Assembly: GCA_035041965.1 (NCBI GenBank) | Contig: JAPYMA010000731.1 | Span: forward strand, 145,738 to 209,737 | Reading direction: 5' to 3' | Source: Anisakis pegreffii | Taxonomy: Eukaryota > Nematoda > Chromadorea > Rhabditida > Anisakidae | DNA: 64,000 nucleotides | Shown here: one piece after another, positions 14,601 to 26,869 of the stretch | How the letters are laid out: each line of letters starts with the position of its first letter | How positions within the stretch are numbered: position 1 is the stretch's first letter | Position numbers and translations under genes: made by a program | The notes under the pieces: model-generated | The model's database searches: none | Told to the model about the DNA's origin: nothing | Seen by the model: only the letters and a program-made list of their open reading frames with translations

Positions 14601-17600
14601 AATCACAATCAAAATTCATCATTCATTCATAATGTGACACCGATAACATCACCAACTCAGTAGTTCTATGCTCTATATTCATCTCATCCTTCTAACCACT
14701 CAATTTCATTCAGTGGCTGCTAGCTGTCTCATTAGATCTTCAGCATCTACCATACTCATAAATTGTGGATATTCGCTCAGCATCACGTTTATTTAGCTGC
14801 ATATAATAGCATATCCATCACGTCATTACTCACAATGATAATCTGATGATATATTGTTTATTCATTCATGCGTTATATTACATACACATATCGTATCCAT
14901 CCATATCCATAAGCTATGCGCATGCATATTATCCGCATATATATCGTACCCATACCATATTCATAAATATGCATTCGTACACACAAACAGATATATAGAT
15001 CGATATTTTAATTTGAAAACCAATATAGCCGATGATGAAAAAAAACTAGAAAATGAAAATATATGATATTGTTTTGAATTGATGACTTATGCGTTAGCTG
15101 CATCAGCATCAGTCACTTCTTTCTTTCATCATGATGCTCTTCTCCTTTGCTGTGTGGTGCATCATTATCATTATTATCGTGGTTGGTTTTGAGAAAGTGC
15201 TAGGCGTAGATTATTGCTAATATATTGCTTTGGTTCGCCTGCTTGCTAGCTTTTGATGGTCGTTATAATAACGATGAGACGGACGAGATGAGATGAGACA
15301 AAATAATTACCAAATCAAATTTAATCAAAGTTGATTGCTTTTTTGTCAGTGCTGCTGATGATGAGCTTGTGCTGCTGGATGCACGGACGGACGGACAGAC
15401 GACGGGTGGATGAATAGGAGCGAGAGAGTGTTCAAAACGATTCATTCGCTTATCGTAATTTTTTGATGGAATATGCAAAATTGCGCATTTTCAAGGGATT
15501 ATTGCAGAAGAGGATTATGAGGAGAGAAGATTGATTCTATTGTTATTGAATAGACATTAATGAGAATCAGCATGCGCCTTACGAATGAGGGATTCATTCA
15601 CTTACTAATGAAATGAAAACAGAAATTAAGAATATTCCTCTGAAATTATGATAGCTACATTCAATTATTTGTCACATACAAAGAAGTTACTGGAGAAGTA
15701 CCACGTAAGAAGTTACACGACTTCAAGTACGTGATCTTGACAGCTTAAAGCAACTGATGCGAGCTTCTTCACTAGTCAAAATTATCACTACTCTGAATAA
15801 TTCTTTCTTTCATATCCGGAATGCAGAGAGGAGGATTTGACCGACGGGAAAACGTGATATTGGTGATATCAAAGCCATACTAAGTTCTAATTGCTCACTA
15901 TATCAAGAAATATTCATAACATCAATTTGCTTCAGCCTAGTATTAACTTTCTTGCGACAATTGTTCACTGCATCGCAAACAGAGACGCAAGATTACCGTA
16001 AACCAGCCATTCTCATTCAGATGAACCATATTCTTAAGATTACAATGTGAGCAATAGTCGTCCTTATTTGTGTGATAAGGTGTTATGCAATTAAGTATGG
16101 GATCTTGATCAAGTGATGGCGATGAGAATGACTGAACTGATAATAATGGCTACAATTACAGTGGTCTGATAATAACAATATTGATACCGATATTGATAAA
16201 TTGATATGATGCAACAAAGAATCAGTAAATTGCTCGTAATCGCTCTTAATCCCAACTTTTCTATTTCAACTAACAGGAACGCACAAGACATTTACACTCT
16301 TCATTAACTGATTCTCGCATTCATTGCTTGATATATCAATCGAACGAATATCACTAATTCAATGACTCACTGATCGATGTGAATAGCGCATAATCATGCT
16401 TCTCATACTAGTGACTTCAAAGGTGCAGCAGTGGATTAAGATATTCAGCAAAGAGCGTCATCTATCGGAGATCGTTTCGGCAAAATATTGACGCTACGCT
16501 ACAGCTACGATCAACAGATGAAAGAGACTTAGCGCCTAGGACTGCCGCCCATTCATAGCGCCACGAAATGAGCACATCATCGCTCTAAATGGGGAATTTT
16601 TTCTTTATCTGATATTAGAAATAAATAAATAAAATGGATACGAATATGTGCACTATGCATATGCATGCATAATGAGGATATATTAAAATAGATATATTAC
16701 CAATATACGAATATCAAAGTAAATCATTAATTGAATGGATAAATAAAGACTTAAATGATTGACTGCATAAATACCGCCTTTGATAAAATGAATTTGACAA
16801 CAATCGCATAATATCTGCAAACACTAATAGTACATTTGTTGCTTACATATTCGCAGCTGCTTTTTACGAGCGGATTTAAGAAAGCCTCGAAGACATCATG
16901 AGGAAAAACGATCTCATGAAATCAGCTCATGACGATAGCAGAAGGCCCACAATGGTTTGGAAACGGAAACCAATGAAGAGGCCAAAGGAAACGTTTACGT
17001 GAAGATGATTGCACGCAGAACATATAATACAACGATCGGTATTTATTTATGTTGTTGTTCTTGATATCCTTATTGTTGTACTGTCTTCAATATAAAATAG
17101 ATATTAAAAAATTTATGTAATCTTTTGATTGCACTCATTTTCATTCATTTATCAATCTTTTATTCATTCATCAATCTGCTGCTGATTGTTTCCAGTGCGA
17201 CGTTCTTCAAGCGATCTAGTGCTTACTATCATCTCTTAAACAGCTTATATGCATCATTTTGATTTCGATTCTGAACTTAATTATCGCTGCACAAATTCAA
17301 CAACAATGCACAAAATTCATCATTCTTGATAAAATCTCTTTAACAATCTTCAATGGTCATTACAGTGAATTCACAAGACATCGTAATAAATTATAAAATG
17401 GTTCCACGAACATTCTCAATCATTCTCTTTAGAACTTGCAAACTTCTCGAGAAAACGATACAGTTTTAAGGACTAACTGTTCATGAGCAGATCCTACCAT
17501 CGACTTGGAAGATCGGCTTCCAATAAGTATGACTCAAAAACTTCGACAACGTTTCAGTGTAGAAAGACAGAAGACGACACTTCAAGAACTGATGCACTTA

Positions 17601-18054
17601 ATGGGAATATAGGACGCTAGTTTTGCGGACGCAACAAGGAATACTTCAACGAATGATAAAGCATACACACTGAATTGATTCAATGTCAAAAGACTGAACA
17701 AAATACGGAACTTTTGAACACTTATATGAATGTTTTGAACGTCAGAAAGTAGCGAAATGAAGCATTTCATGACAAAAAATAGCTAATAACATAGCTGATG
17801 AATTGCTTATATCTGACGAAATATGTTGCGTAGATCCGGCAGACTCTTTTATGTAACTGATCGTAAATCATCATTCATTATCGATGCTCCCTCAAAGCTG
17901 CAATCAAAAGTATTCGTTTTGCAAATTCTCGAAATTTATTAGTTGAAGTTTTCTGTTGCTTTCTTCTGCTCTCGATACGATGCACCTATCGTGAGTTGAA
18001 GTGGAATCTGCTGAGTTCAACAATTCCATTTGTTTGATACAATTTACTTGAGTT
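11654..18054. other. Gene-poor stretch
   Basis: A TTTA-rich tract lies at about 11910-11940. GC-richer sequence at about 16430-16590 includes GAGCGTCATCTATCGGAGAT and CGCCGCCC-like runs, with no open frame I can support. The open frame at 12875-13057 plus (60 residues) has no recognised domain. No RNA gene was seen. Confidence 0.5.
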
Positions 18055-18127
18055 GTTATTATTATTATTACTATTATTATTAAATTATTAATAATAACAA
18101 TATATATTATTATTATTGTTATTATTT
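18055..18127. repeat. ATT/AAT microsatellite
   Basis: Long, imperfect run of ATT units that turns over to AAT and TATATA and back. It can fold on itself. An overlapping minus-strand Ile-rich open frame (18152-17904) is a by-product. Confidence 0.9.
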
Positions 18128-21100
18128 TCATTCCTATTAACTTTCTCATCAATCATTCCGTTGCGCATTTTTTCTCGGTTTCGGTTGGTGATGGTGCCGT
18201 AAGAATTGTGAAATTAAAAGTTGCGATTATTGAGGGGAAAAACTTTCGCTGGAGCGCTTTTTTCGGTGATTCGCTACAAAAATTTTATAGTATATCTTCG
18301 GCAAGATAAAGGAAACGAAGTTGCGATTCACAAGTCATCACGGCCAGCGCAAAAATTTCAACGGTAGCTGTAAAAAGATGCGTTCATTTTCTAATAGCTC
18401 TAGACTTATGGCTCTGTTCTTTTTGCCCACAGTTATACATATACATAAGTATTGTGAACGCTCTAACTGAAATGGCACAATTTATGGAACAATATAAAAA
18501 TTTATTGCTTCAACTGCACAAAACGCAACTCATAAAATATGGTCCTGTTGAATGCGATTTTATTTGTTCGCTTCTCTAAAGAACTGTTCATAAAGTGTGC
18601 TGTTGTAACAATCGTCATAACGAACATAACAACAATACGATCAACAGTCAAAAGTCAGAAAGTAACAATATGAGATATGTGAAGATACTATTTTTTGTGA
18701 CTCAAACTAGGTTTTATAGCCTATGATGATACTTTCACAATCTTTCACCGCTGCAAATCCCTTCATTTTCATCCTCTCCTTCGCCTAAAGCATCTCTTAA
18801 CGAATCCCAACTCGTGATTCTGGATGAATTCAAAATTTTTTCGGCCAAAGAGAGGATCACTACAGGCAAATATAAAAATGTAGTTCATCTCATTGAGCCT
18901 CATTTGATTCATTCAATCTGTTTGAGCTATCCTCCATGATACTCTGGATGGATGGAGGACGATAATAAGTATTGAAATCGCTAATAAGATTGGATCAACA
19001 TGTACCTACATATGAAAGACCTTTCTGGTCATAACAACCGAACAACTACTTGATCATTACTTAAGTTTGTTATACTTGCACTTACTAGACCGTATTCATA
19101 TGACAAACTATTCGATTCATATCAAAACATTTGGAAAAGCAAAACAAAATTCAATTCCATTACAGTGCAATTAATCTGGTAAGGTTCATACCTACCAATA
19201 CCTCGGAAGAGACAACATAATATCAGTTCTTCAATAATATCATATCAGATCTCTATTATAATCATTTTCAGTTACTCGCTGAATATGATTAGGCATCACT
19301 GTCATCATTATTAAGATGCATACAGTAGAATGGTTGTTCAGGATCGTTACCGCATAGGCATCGCTCATACAGTAATGCATACAGTACCATAATGCATGCG
19401 CTACGGTGCCACATAACACAATCTCGACTACTTCTTGAACCACAATATCTCACTCGCTCTATGCCGTTATTTCCAAAAATCTCAAGTGTACAACCTTGAA
19501 AATGCAGTGCTTTTATATACGCTTACTGCAATGATAAAAACCACTTCAAATCTCTGACAACATTGAAAATCTGAAGTAATTATGCGAGCAACGATAAAAC
19601 TTAAGACAGGCATATGATATGAGTCAATTTTATACTGGATTTTCAACGCTCACACAAAAAAACCTCACGCAAAATACATTTATAATTCCCAGATTCTACA
19701 GTATTCTCACAATTCGGTATCGATAGGTAATGAAAATGAAACAAACCAGCGAAGAGATACACTCAAATCATTGGAATGAAAGGAACTTTTGAAAAAATTT
19801 TAAATTCAGGTATCTAATAAAATGCATCGATGTGCTCTTATGATCTAATTAGTTTAATTGCGTTTTTCAACGAACAAAACTCACAATAACTACTTATTGC
19901 TACAAATAAAAATTGTTTACGTGTTATAGATTTTATTATTCTATCACCGACAATAAATGATAATTGTATAGTCGATTTATTGAAGAAGAAAGAATTCCTT
20001 TCAAAATCTTATGAATTTAATCAAAACATCAGATCATTTTAATAGATTTTCGCATGATGATTGCATATCAAAACACATTACCTATATTCACATTCTTATA
20101 ATATATCTAAATGATCGTCATTCAACTTGTTGAGAATACTCAAATTTACCATATACACATCATATGATTATCATGAAACAAATTGAATGTCTATTCATAA
20201 AATTCAATATTTCATTCACGTTTTCCTCAAACGTTACATGTTTTTACTCAACGCCATCCACACTTAGTGACTAGCAAAAAACTCATTCCAGTGTTTACTG
20301 CTGACATATTTTTACAATTACTGACACTCTAAGCAGAAAAGAATCCAACCGATTCTATAACAAAAAACATTTGGTTTTTTTCGCATTGCTTTCACAGAAC
20401 TAATGGTTGCTTTAGAGTGGAAAATGTTTTTTCAATGTTTATACTCGAAATTGAGACGCTCACTCAATCATATATTTTGCACTTTTGATATGCGATGATC
20501 CTTAATTGATTATTGAATGCGATTCTTAATTGATTAATGATTACATATGGAATGTAAGTGTGGCCATAAAAATTTTGCCGAATACGACGAAAATTCTTAA
20601 AGATATTTCTTTCTGCGGCGATAAAGTATCATCTCCGCTTTATTACTACCAACGACTCATTTTAGATGGCAACAACGCGAGCAAATTATTTTGCGGCTAA
20701 TTTCTACGAGAACGAAGAGACAATTTTATCATCTGATCTGAAGTGTTGATATAAAACTATGATTTTAAGCCATGGTCTAAAAACATGAGTTATTGAGGAA
20801 GACATGATCGATCTTATAGCAAATTCGCGTAATTTTGTATTTTAGTTTGGTAAAATCAGAACCCCATTTCGTTCACATTCGCAGTCGAATATGTTACTTA
20901 GTTAGGGCACGGCAAGAGATGTTGTTTGCACGAATAGAATGCCGTTGTGATTTTACCAACCTGAATTACATTACCCAAATTTGTAATTTGTTTCGTATGA
21001 TGCTTATTGTTAGCATCATGCCAAATTAGAGAGTTCTTTGAACTTTTCTAGAGTACACTCAACCTGTTAGAATCTTCAAGTGTTGATCTGCTATACGAAT

Positions 21101-21154
21101 CTGTCAGCGAAACGCAGCAATGCATCTGAGCAGAAGAACAGTGGAGAGATGCGA

Positions 21155-21226
21155 GATACCTACGTAGGACTGATAATTTCAAGCGATTCGGTGATCATTG
21201 CGAAAATATTGAGGTGACAAAATAGC
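21155..21226. repeat. Diverged 72-bp repeat, copy 1
   Basis: Aligns without gaps to 22001-22072 over 72 bp at roughly 70-75% identity by eye. Shared cores are CTGATAATTTCAA and GAGG(T/C)GACAAAA. In the shared frame this copy has a TGA where copy 2 has CGA, so if the ancestor was coding, this copy is broken. Confidence 0.6.
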
Positions 21227-22000
21227 AATAATACGTCTGGTTAGCTCATTTCCTCAAGTAGATCTTCAACACCTAGCAAATGACTTCTCATTTAGTCATC
21301 TGAAATGAGGCTGCTGATCCAGAACTGACATTAATGAGTGCTAAAATATCATTTTCAATATATTCTATACGATAAGTAGATGGAATGGAATGAATGCATT
21401 CACTATTATTTCCATGCTACAGATGCTGATTGGCTGAGTGGTGTTCGATCATTTCAGAGAAGTGACATATATTGAAAATGAATTAAATTTTTAATAAAAT
21501 TATTTATAGCGTTTTGTTCATCTCAACCAAAACATAGTAGTCATTTTGCGGAATATCGCCGACCGTTCCACAACATTGCAATTTATTGCTATTTGCTATA
21601 ATCGATTAAGAATGCACTCTTCCAATGCACTTCATTATTTCATAAATATTACAATGAAATATCACAATAATACTGCTGACATTAATTTGAATCGAATTTC
21701 ACATCAGCAAATTCTATTATTACGGTATTTCAGCTTCTCACTACAGTATGCCCATGTCCTACGGTATGCGATTATGGTACAAGCTGATATGACATATGAA
21801 ACTTGTTATGATGAAATCTCATGTATTAACATTGAAAGAAATACTTAAGAATGGGAACAGATCTGCCTTGACCAAGAATACTTCCAACTGATCATGATCA
21901 ATTATTCAACCTGAATCCTAGGGGCTGCTAATTATGCAAATCGCACAGGTAACTTCAACTGAGAACAAATTACAATAAATTGAAAATTCACTGCGAGATA

Positions 22001-22072
22001 GATGCCTACATGGAGCTGATAATTTCAACCGATCGGGTCATTACTGTGAAAACACTGAGGCGACAAAACAGT
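22001..22072. repeat. Diverged 72-bp repeat, copy 2, inside an open frame
   Basis: Second copy of the 21155-21226 element. It lies at the start of a plus-strand open frame, with ATG at 22010 and stop ending at 22384 (124 residues from that ATG), that reads MELIISTDRVITVKTLRRQN and later LPVENPQAQLLKLLSQITF. It is one of the longest frames in the desert that is not made of microsatellite. No family is recognised. It could be a remnant of a mobile element or of a duplicated exon. Confidence 0.45.
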
Positions 22073-23193
22073 GTTCGCATCGTTGCAAAAACAGCGGTCA
22101 CTTTATCTTTAAAAAATACAACCACTCAAAAAACATTCACTCTCGGAAACAGTTTTCTAGAAACAGTCAGTCACCTTCCAGTTGAAAATCCTCAAGCTCA
22201 ACTGTTAAAACTTCTATCGCAAATTACTTTCTTCAACAATTTCATGTTCTATATTATGCTATCAAATTATATTTCTACGTGTGGTTCAGTTCTATTGAGA
22301 ATGCTCTTCTCCTACACTTCATTCTTAAATACTATAAGAGTTTTTTGTATAATCAAAACTCTTTCATACAATCAACCTCCATAACTTCTTCAAACTCAAC
22401 GTAATTTCTAAAAATACGCTCACAATCAGCATAAAGCTGTACTATTGTTATCATTTATATCAATAGCATATTATAACAATAAAGAAAGCGACGTAATCGT
22501 AATCGGTTCAAAGTAGCTAGCAGCAAATTGTATTATTATTATGCCGAAGTTGTCGAACAGTGGATTATATGAAGTTTTCACCATCAATCTGTGATGGCGC
22601 CAGCCAGCAACGTCTTCACCCGATACAATAGCACCTTCAAAAGTTTTTGTCTATGACTATGAATTCTTAAAAGCATCATTTTCTTGCTTGCATTCGCTAC
22701 ACTCTTCATTCTATATGTGGTGATTCTTACTGAATTAAGAAAGTGCTTCATGCAGAAATGATAGACGCGCATTATGGAAATAATGTTGTATTTCGGCAAT
22801 TAATATTTTCATCTTCGACGCAAAAATCACCAAATGTAAAAGTGTTTTTTGAAATGAATTCTTTTCGGTGTGTTATTTAGCTAAATTAAAAAACATTTTA
22901 AAGCGACTTTTTCAATTGTCTAGGATTCTGAACTCTCCCATAACAATCATCTCATTATCGGCATAAATTGTTTTTCTAATGTCCAGCTAAAATTGGTCAA
23001 ATCATCGATTTTGACCAATTGACTGCTCCAATTCTCGTCCATAACTCACGTTTACAACCATTTCATATCATTACATATCCCATTCTTGCCCTGTAACCAC
23101 ATGCTTCCCCATCAAATCTTCCGTTAGTTTTTCACTTGACCACTCGGCTTAGGGTTACTGAATATAGCATGCTTAGGCTTACTGAATACACAG

Positions 23194-23227
23194 CAAATAC
23201 TGAATATAGCACGCAAAACTGACAAAA
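23194..23227. repeat. 34-bp dispersed repeat, copy 1
   Basis: Matches 24093-24126 at 33 of 34 positions; the core is ATATAGCACGCAAAACTGAC. Just upstream, the motif TACTGAATA(T/C)A occurs two more times (from about 23157 and 23180), so the copy sits in a small cluster. Confidence 0.75.
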
Positions 23228-24092
23228 GATTTTACAGTTAACACCACAGCAAGGTTATCACTCAAAACTCTCCTCATTGAAGCAACATGTTCACTTATAC
23301 CTAAAGACTGCATGACAAGTCGGTCAGGTTACATGAACCTATCCACATCTATAAACGAGAAATGTTATCTATCGTGAATCCACTCCTGCTCTCCTAAGTT
23401 ATCGCTCAAAGACTTCTACTTTCTTAATTCATATCTCAAGATTAACTATTGTAATTTTACAGTTAATGAAATGTTCTCGAAATGTGTCCAAAATGTGAGA
23501 AACTGTGTTTCTTTTAGCTCTTCACTATTGCAAAGCCAACAACCACTAATGATAATGTAGACGGTTTGATAATCTGATTTGATCATGTATAGCATTTGGT
23601 TAATCCAGTAAATTCGCTCTCTCCGACCAAATAGGTTCTCTCGACTAAGATACTGCTTAGATTATGAACTACAAGAAGTGCAATCAGCACAACAAGCGTG
23701 ATTGTGAAAGAAATTATTCATCTGAGATCAAACAACCGGAGTTGTATGATCGTGTGCTCATGACGTGCTAATCATTCTACTAACTACTCGTGAACAACAA
23801 ATTATATCCGTTCCGCACACATCCATTGACTCATCCATATCCATATCCATATGAACTATATTCAGAATAAGGAGATACTCATTTGACAAATGTTTGATAA
23901 GCATGCAAAATGACGTTGTTTATTGCAAGTCGCATGAAATTTTGAATGGCACTTCTAGGGAAGCGCATACTGAAATTGAATGGATAAGATAACAACGTCT
24001 ATTTGAATGCGATTCTGACAGATACATAAGATATATGTGTTCGAGTTGCATTCATAAATGTTATATGTGTATATTGTATCTAATGTTTTAAA

Positions 24093-24126
24093 CAAATACT
24101 AAATATAGCACGCAAAACTGACAAAA
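24093..24126. repeat. 34-bp dispersed repeat, copy 2
   Basis: Second copy of 23194-23227, with one substitution (CAAATACTA in place of CAAATACTG). Same orientation, about 0.9 kb apart. Confidence 0.75.
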
Positions 24127-26800
24127 TACCATATCAAGCACACTCACACACATACATCAAACGCATGTTCAAACAATATCTACCATGTCTATAAATAATT
24201 TTGAAATAATCACTAATCTATCATCAGCTAAGACCGTAGTCAGCTTATTCAGCTCATTATTTCAGTTTATGCTTTCATACCATACATTTACTACCATATT
24301 ACTAATGACCATCAAAGCAGTACTCTAGCAGAACAATAGATTCATTGTGTATATTAATATGAAATGACTTAATGAATAACTGAATACGTTAGGTGCACTA
24401 AACTGAACTGAATATTTTCGTCTCAAAAGATACACCAATGGAGTTACCACCAGACATGAGAAAGATGTATGTATAACTTCTACAAGCTATATACATGAAC
24501 TAGCATAGCTACTGATGATAGATTGCGATATCATAAACGATATGATCATTAATTATACATCTCAATTTGAACTTTGTTATGCATCCATTAACTTATCAAT
24601 AATACATCTTTACATTGTTGTTCAATGAACAACTCAAAGACTCAAAGCATCAAAGCCACCATCACATTTTCTTACACTTCCTAATGAACTGCAAACTACC
24701 GTATCAATTCACTCGTCCTCATAACATAATAACATCCTCATTATAGTTGTTCACAGTCATCATTATTCATATATAATATGTTCATATGCTATTCACCACA
24801 CATCATCACCTATAGCGTATATGCATCCAACGCGAACATTTATAGAATATGCATAATCGAGGGCGCAATCCATACAGTAGTATATGACTAACAAAAGAAG
24901 ATTTTGCCCAGCTGCATTCTGAAATGAATTTGACGGAAACCTCTCTTGAAACTTATGCATTCGGCGCTGAGTAGCTTCTTCCCACACCTTACAGGAAATT
25001 TGCAGGTATTTATAAATTTACAGAAACACAGTCTAATTTGTAGGTGGGGATTCAGGACCTTCAGTTAAGCTTACAGATGGAAGCAGACTAGCGATTCAGT
25101 TCATAACCTAAAATCACACATCAAAAATTACTTTCATTGAGAAGGAAAGACCACAGAAGTATAGCTACAGAATGATACGTAGCATAGGAGCAAATAGGAA
25201 CGTTATGAACTGATCGTGAGCAGATATTCGCTAGAGTTAAATATTCACTGAAGTAACAACTTGGAGTAGTCATACACTGAATCATATAAATACAGAATTA
25301 TAAAATATTTATACTATTATTACCAGACAAATATTTGTATTTATTTGCATTACACTTGTTTGTTATTATACTATAATAAGAATTCAATTAAACGAAATAA
25401 AATGAATATGCATTGTTGAAATTGAATTGATTCAAATCAAATAAATTCAAATGGCATATTAATGAGCGAAAGAACATTTCGTCGTTTTAATGTTGATGAA
25501 AACGATGAAATGATTCGAGTTGAATGATTATAATTATTGCTGTTGAATAATAAATAAACAATTTGAAGAAAGTTGTGCGTTATTGAGTTGTTGTTTCAAG
25601 AAATATCAAACATCTAAGTGGGTTATCAAATTTAGTGAATTCGCATCGAAGTGACGACAATGAATGAAACGAACGATTCGGATTTGGATAATAAATGAAC
25701 GGAGAAATGACTCAAGCATGATTATAACTGAAATTAAGCTTGATCCTTTTCGATGGAAAAAATTATTAATGATGAAATACCTACACACATAACCAGGCAC
25801 GTTATGATTATTCTGATCATTTTTAAAGTCTACTGTAAACGGTGGATTTTTGCCTTTCATTTACTGCTCATGGAAATATCACTCCCTCAATTCAGATGTT
25901 TCCTGGATAACGATTACTATCCTTACGACTGTTATTTACAAAACTATGGATACTATCTTTCTTAATACTGCTATCATTAGAGATATTATTGTTGTCACGA
26001 TCAGCACGATTACATTGCTATCAGTTAAAAGTGTCCACTTTTAAAATAATCTCAGAAAAACCTCAAGTCAGAACGCACGCAGATGAAAATAAGAATGATT
26101 TAAAGAATTAATAAAGAATTTAATGAAAAAATTTAATGTTTAAAGATTTAAAGAAAGAATTTAATGAGATAAAATTTGAAGTTGTATTAGTAATAGATAC
26201 CAAAAGTAAACACATTCATTACAGTCAATACTGTATTCCTCATGTTTCAAAGGATGAAATGATAGCGGAAATATTCATGAACCTATGATAAGCTCTTGAT
26301 AACGAAGACAAAAAGACAAGAATTACATTAATACTACTATTTTGACGTTACTTTTTGCAATTTTAAGTTTATATATGTGATTTTTCTGCGTCTCATTTCA
26401 CCTAAATAAATTTATAGGTGAATGATTCTACGATCGAGCGCGTCTATTGATGCAATAGAGCAATCATAATTATCACCATAATCATTATCGATTTCTCATC
26501 AAATTAAGGATATTTCTTCGAGTGTTCATTCACATCAATTGCATTCAACACGAAAAAAGAACAAGATGAAATAACCAATTTGAGCGACGAATCAATTAAT
26601 GACATGAATATAATAATAAGAATTTATTCGATTTTATTTCATTTCAAATGGATTCGCATTCCTCTTTTAAAACTCATTCATCGAGTTTTTGTGACCAAAA
26701 TTGTTGCGTTACATAACTGAAAAAGATGTTGAAATGTAGCCATTTTCAACGATACTGTATTCGAATAAACCCTCTGACAGAAGTTTCTATGCAAGTTTCT
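24127..26800. other. Gene-poor stretch
   Basis: AT-rich, with short frames only, none with a recognisable domain or credible splice signals. Degenerate tandem AAAGAATTTAATGA units lie near 26100-26170. Confidence 0.5.
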
Positions 26801-26807
26801 ATAAACA

Positions 26808-26854
26808 AGCGAATATGTTTCTATACGGACTGACCGTATAGAAACATATTCGCT
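26808..26854. repeat. Perfect 21-bp inverted repeat, 5-nt spacer
   Basis: Arms 26808-26828 and 26834-26854 are exact reverse complements (AGCGAATATGTTTCTATACG plus G), separated by ACTGA. Direct AAGTTTCTAT repeats lie immediately upstream. It could be a DNA cruciform, an RNA hairpin, or a quasi-palindrome made by template switching. Confidence 0.9.
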
Positions 26855-26869
26855 CGTGTTGTTCATACC

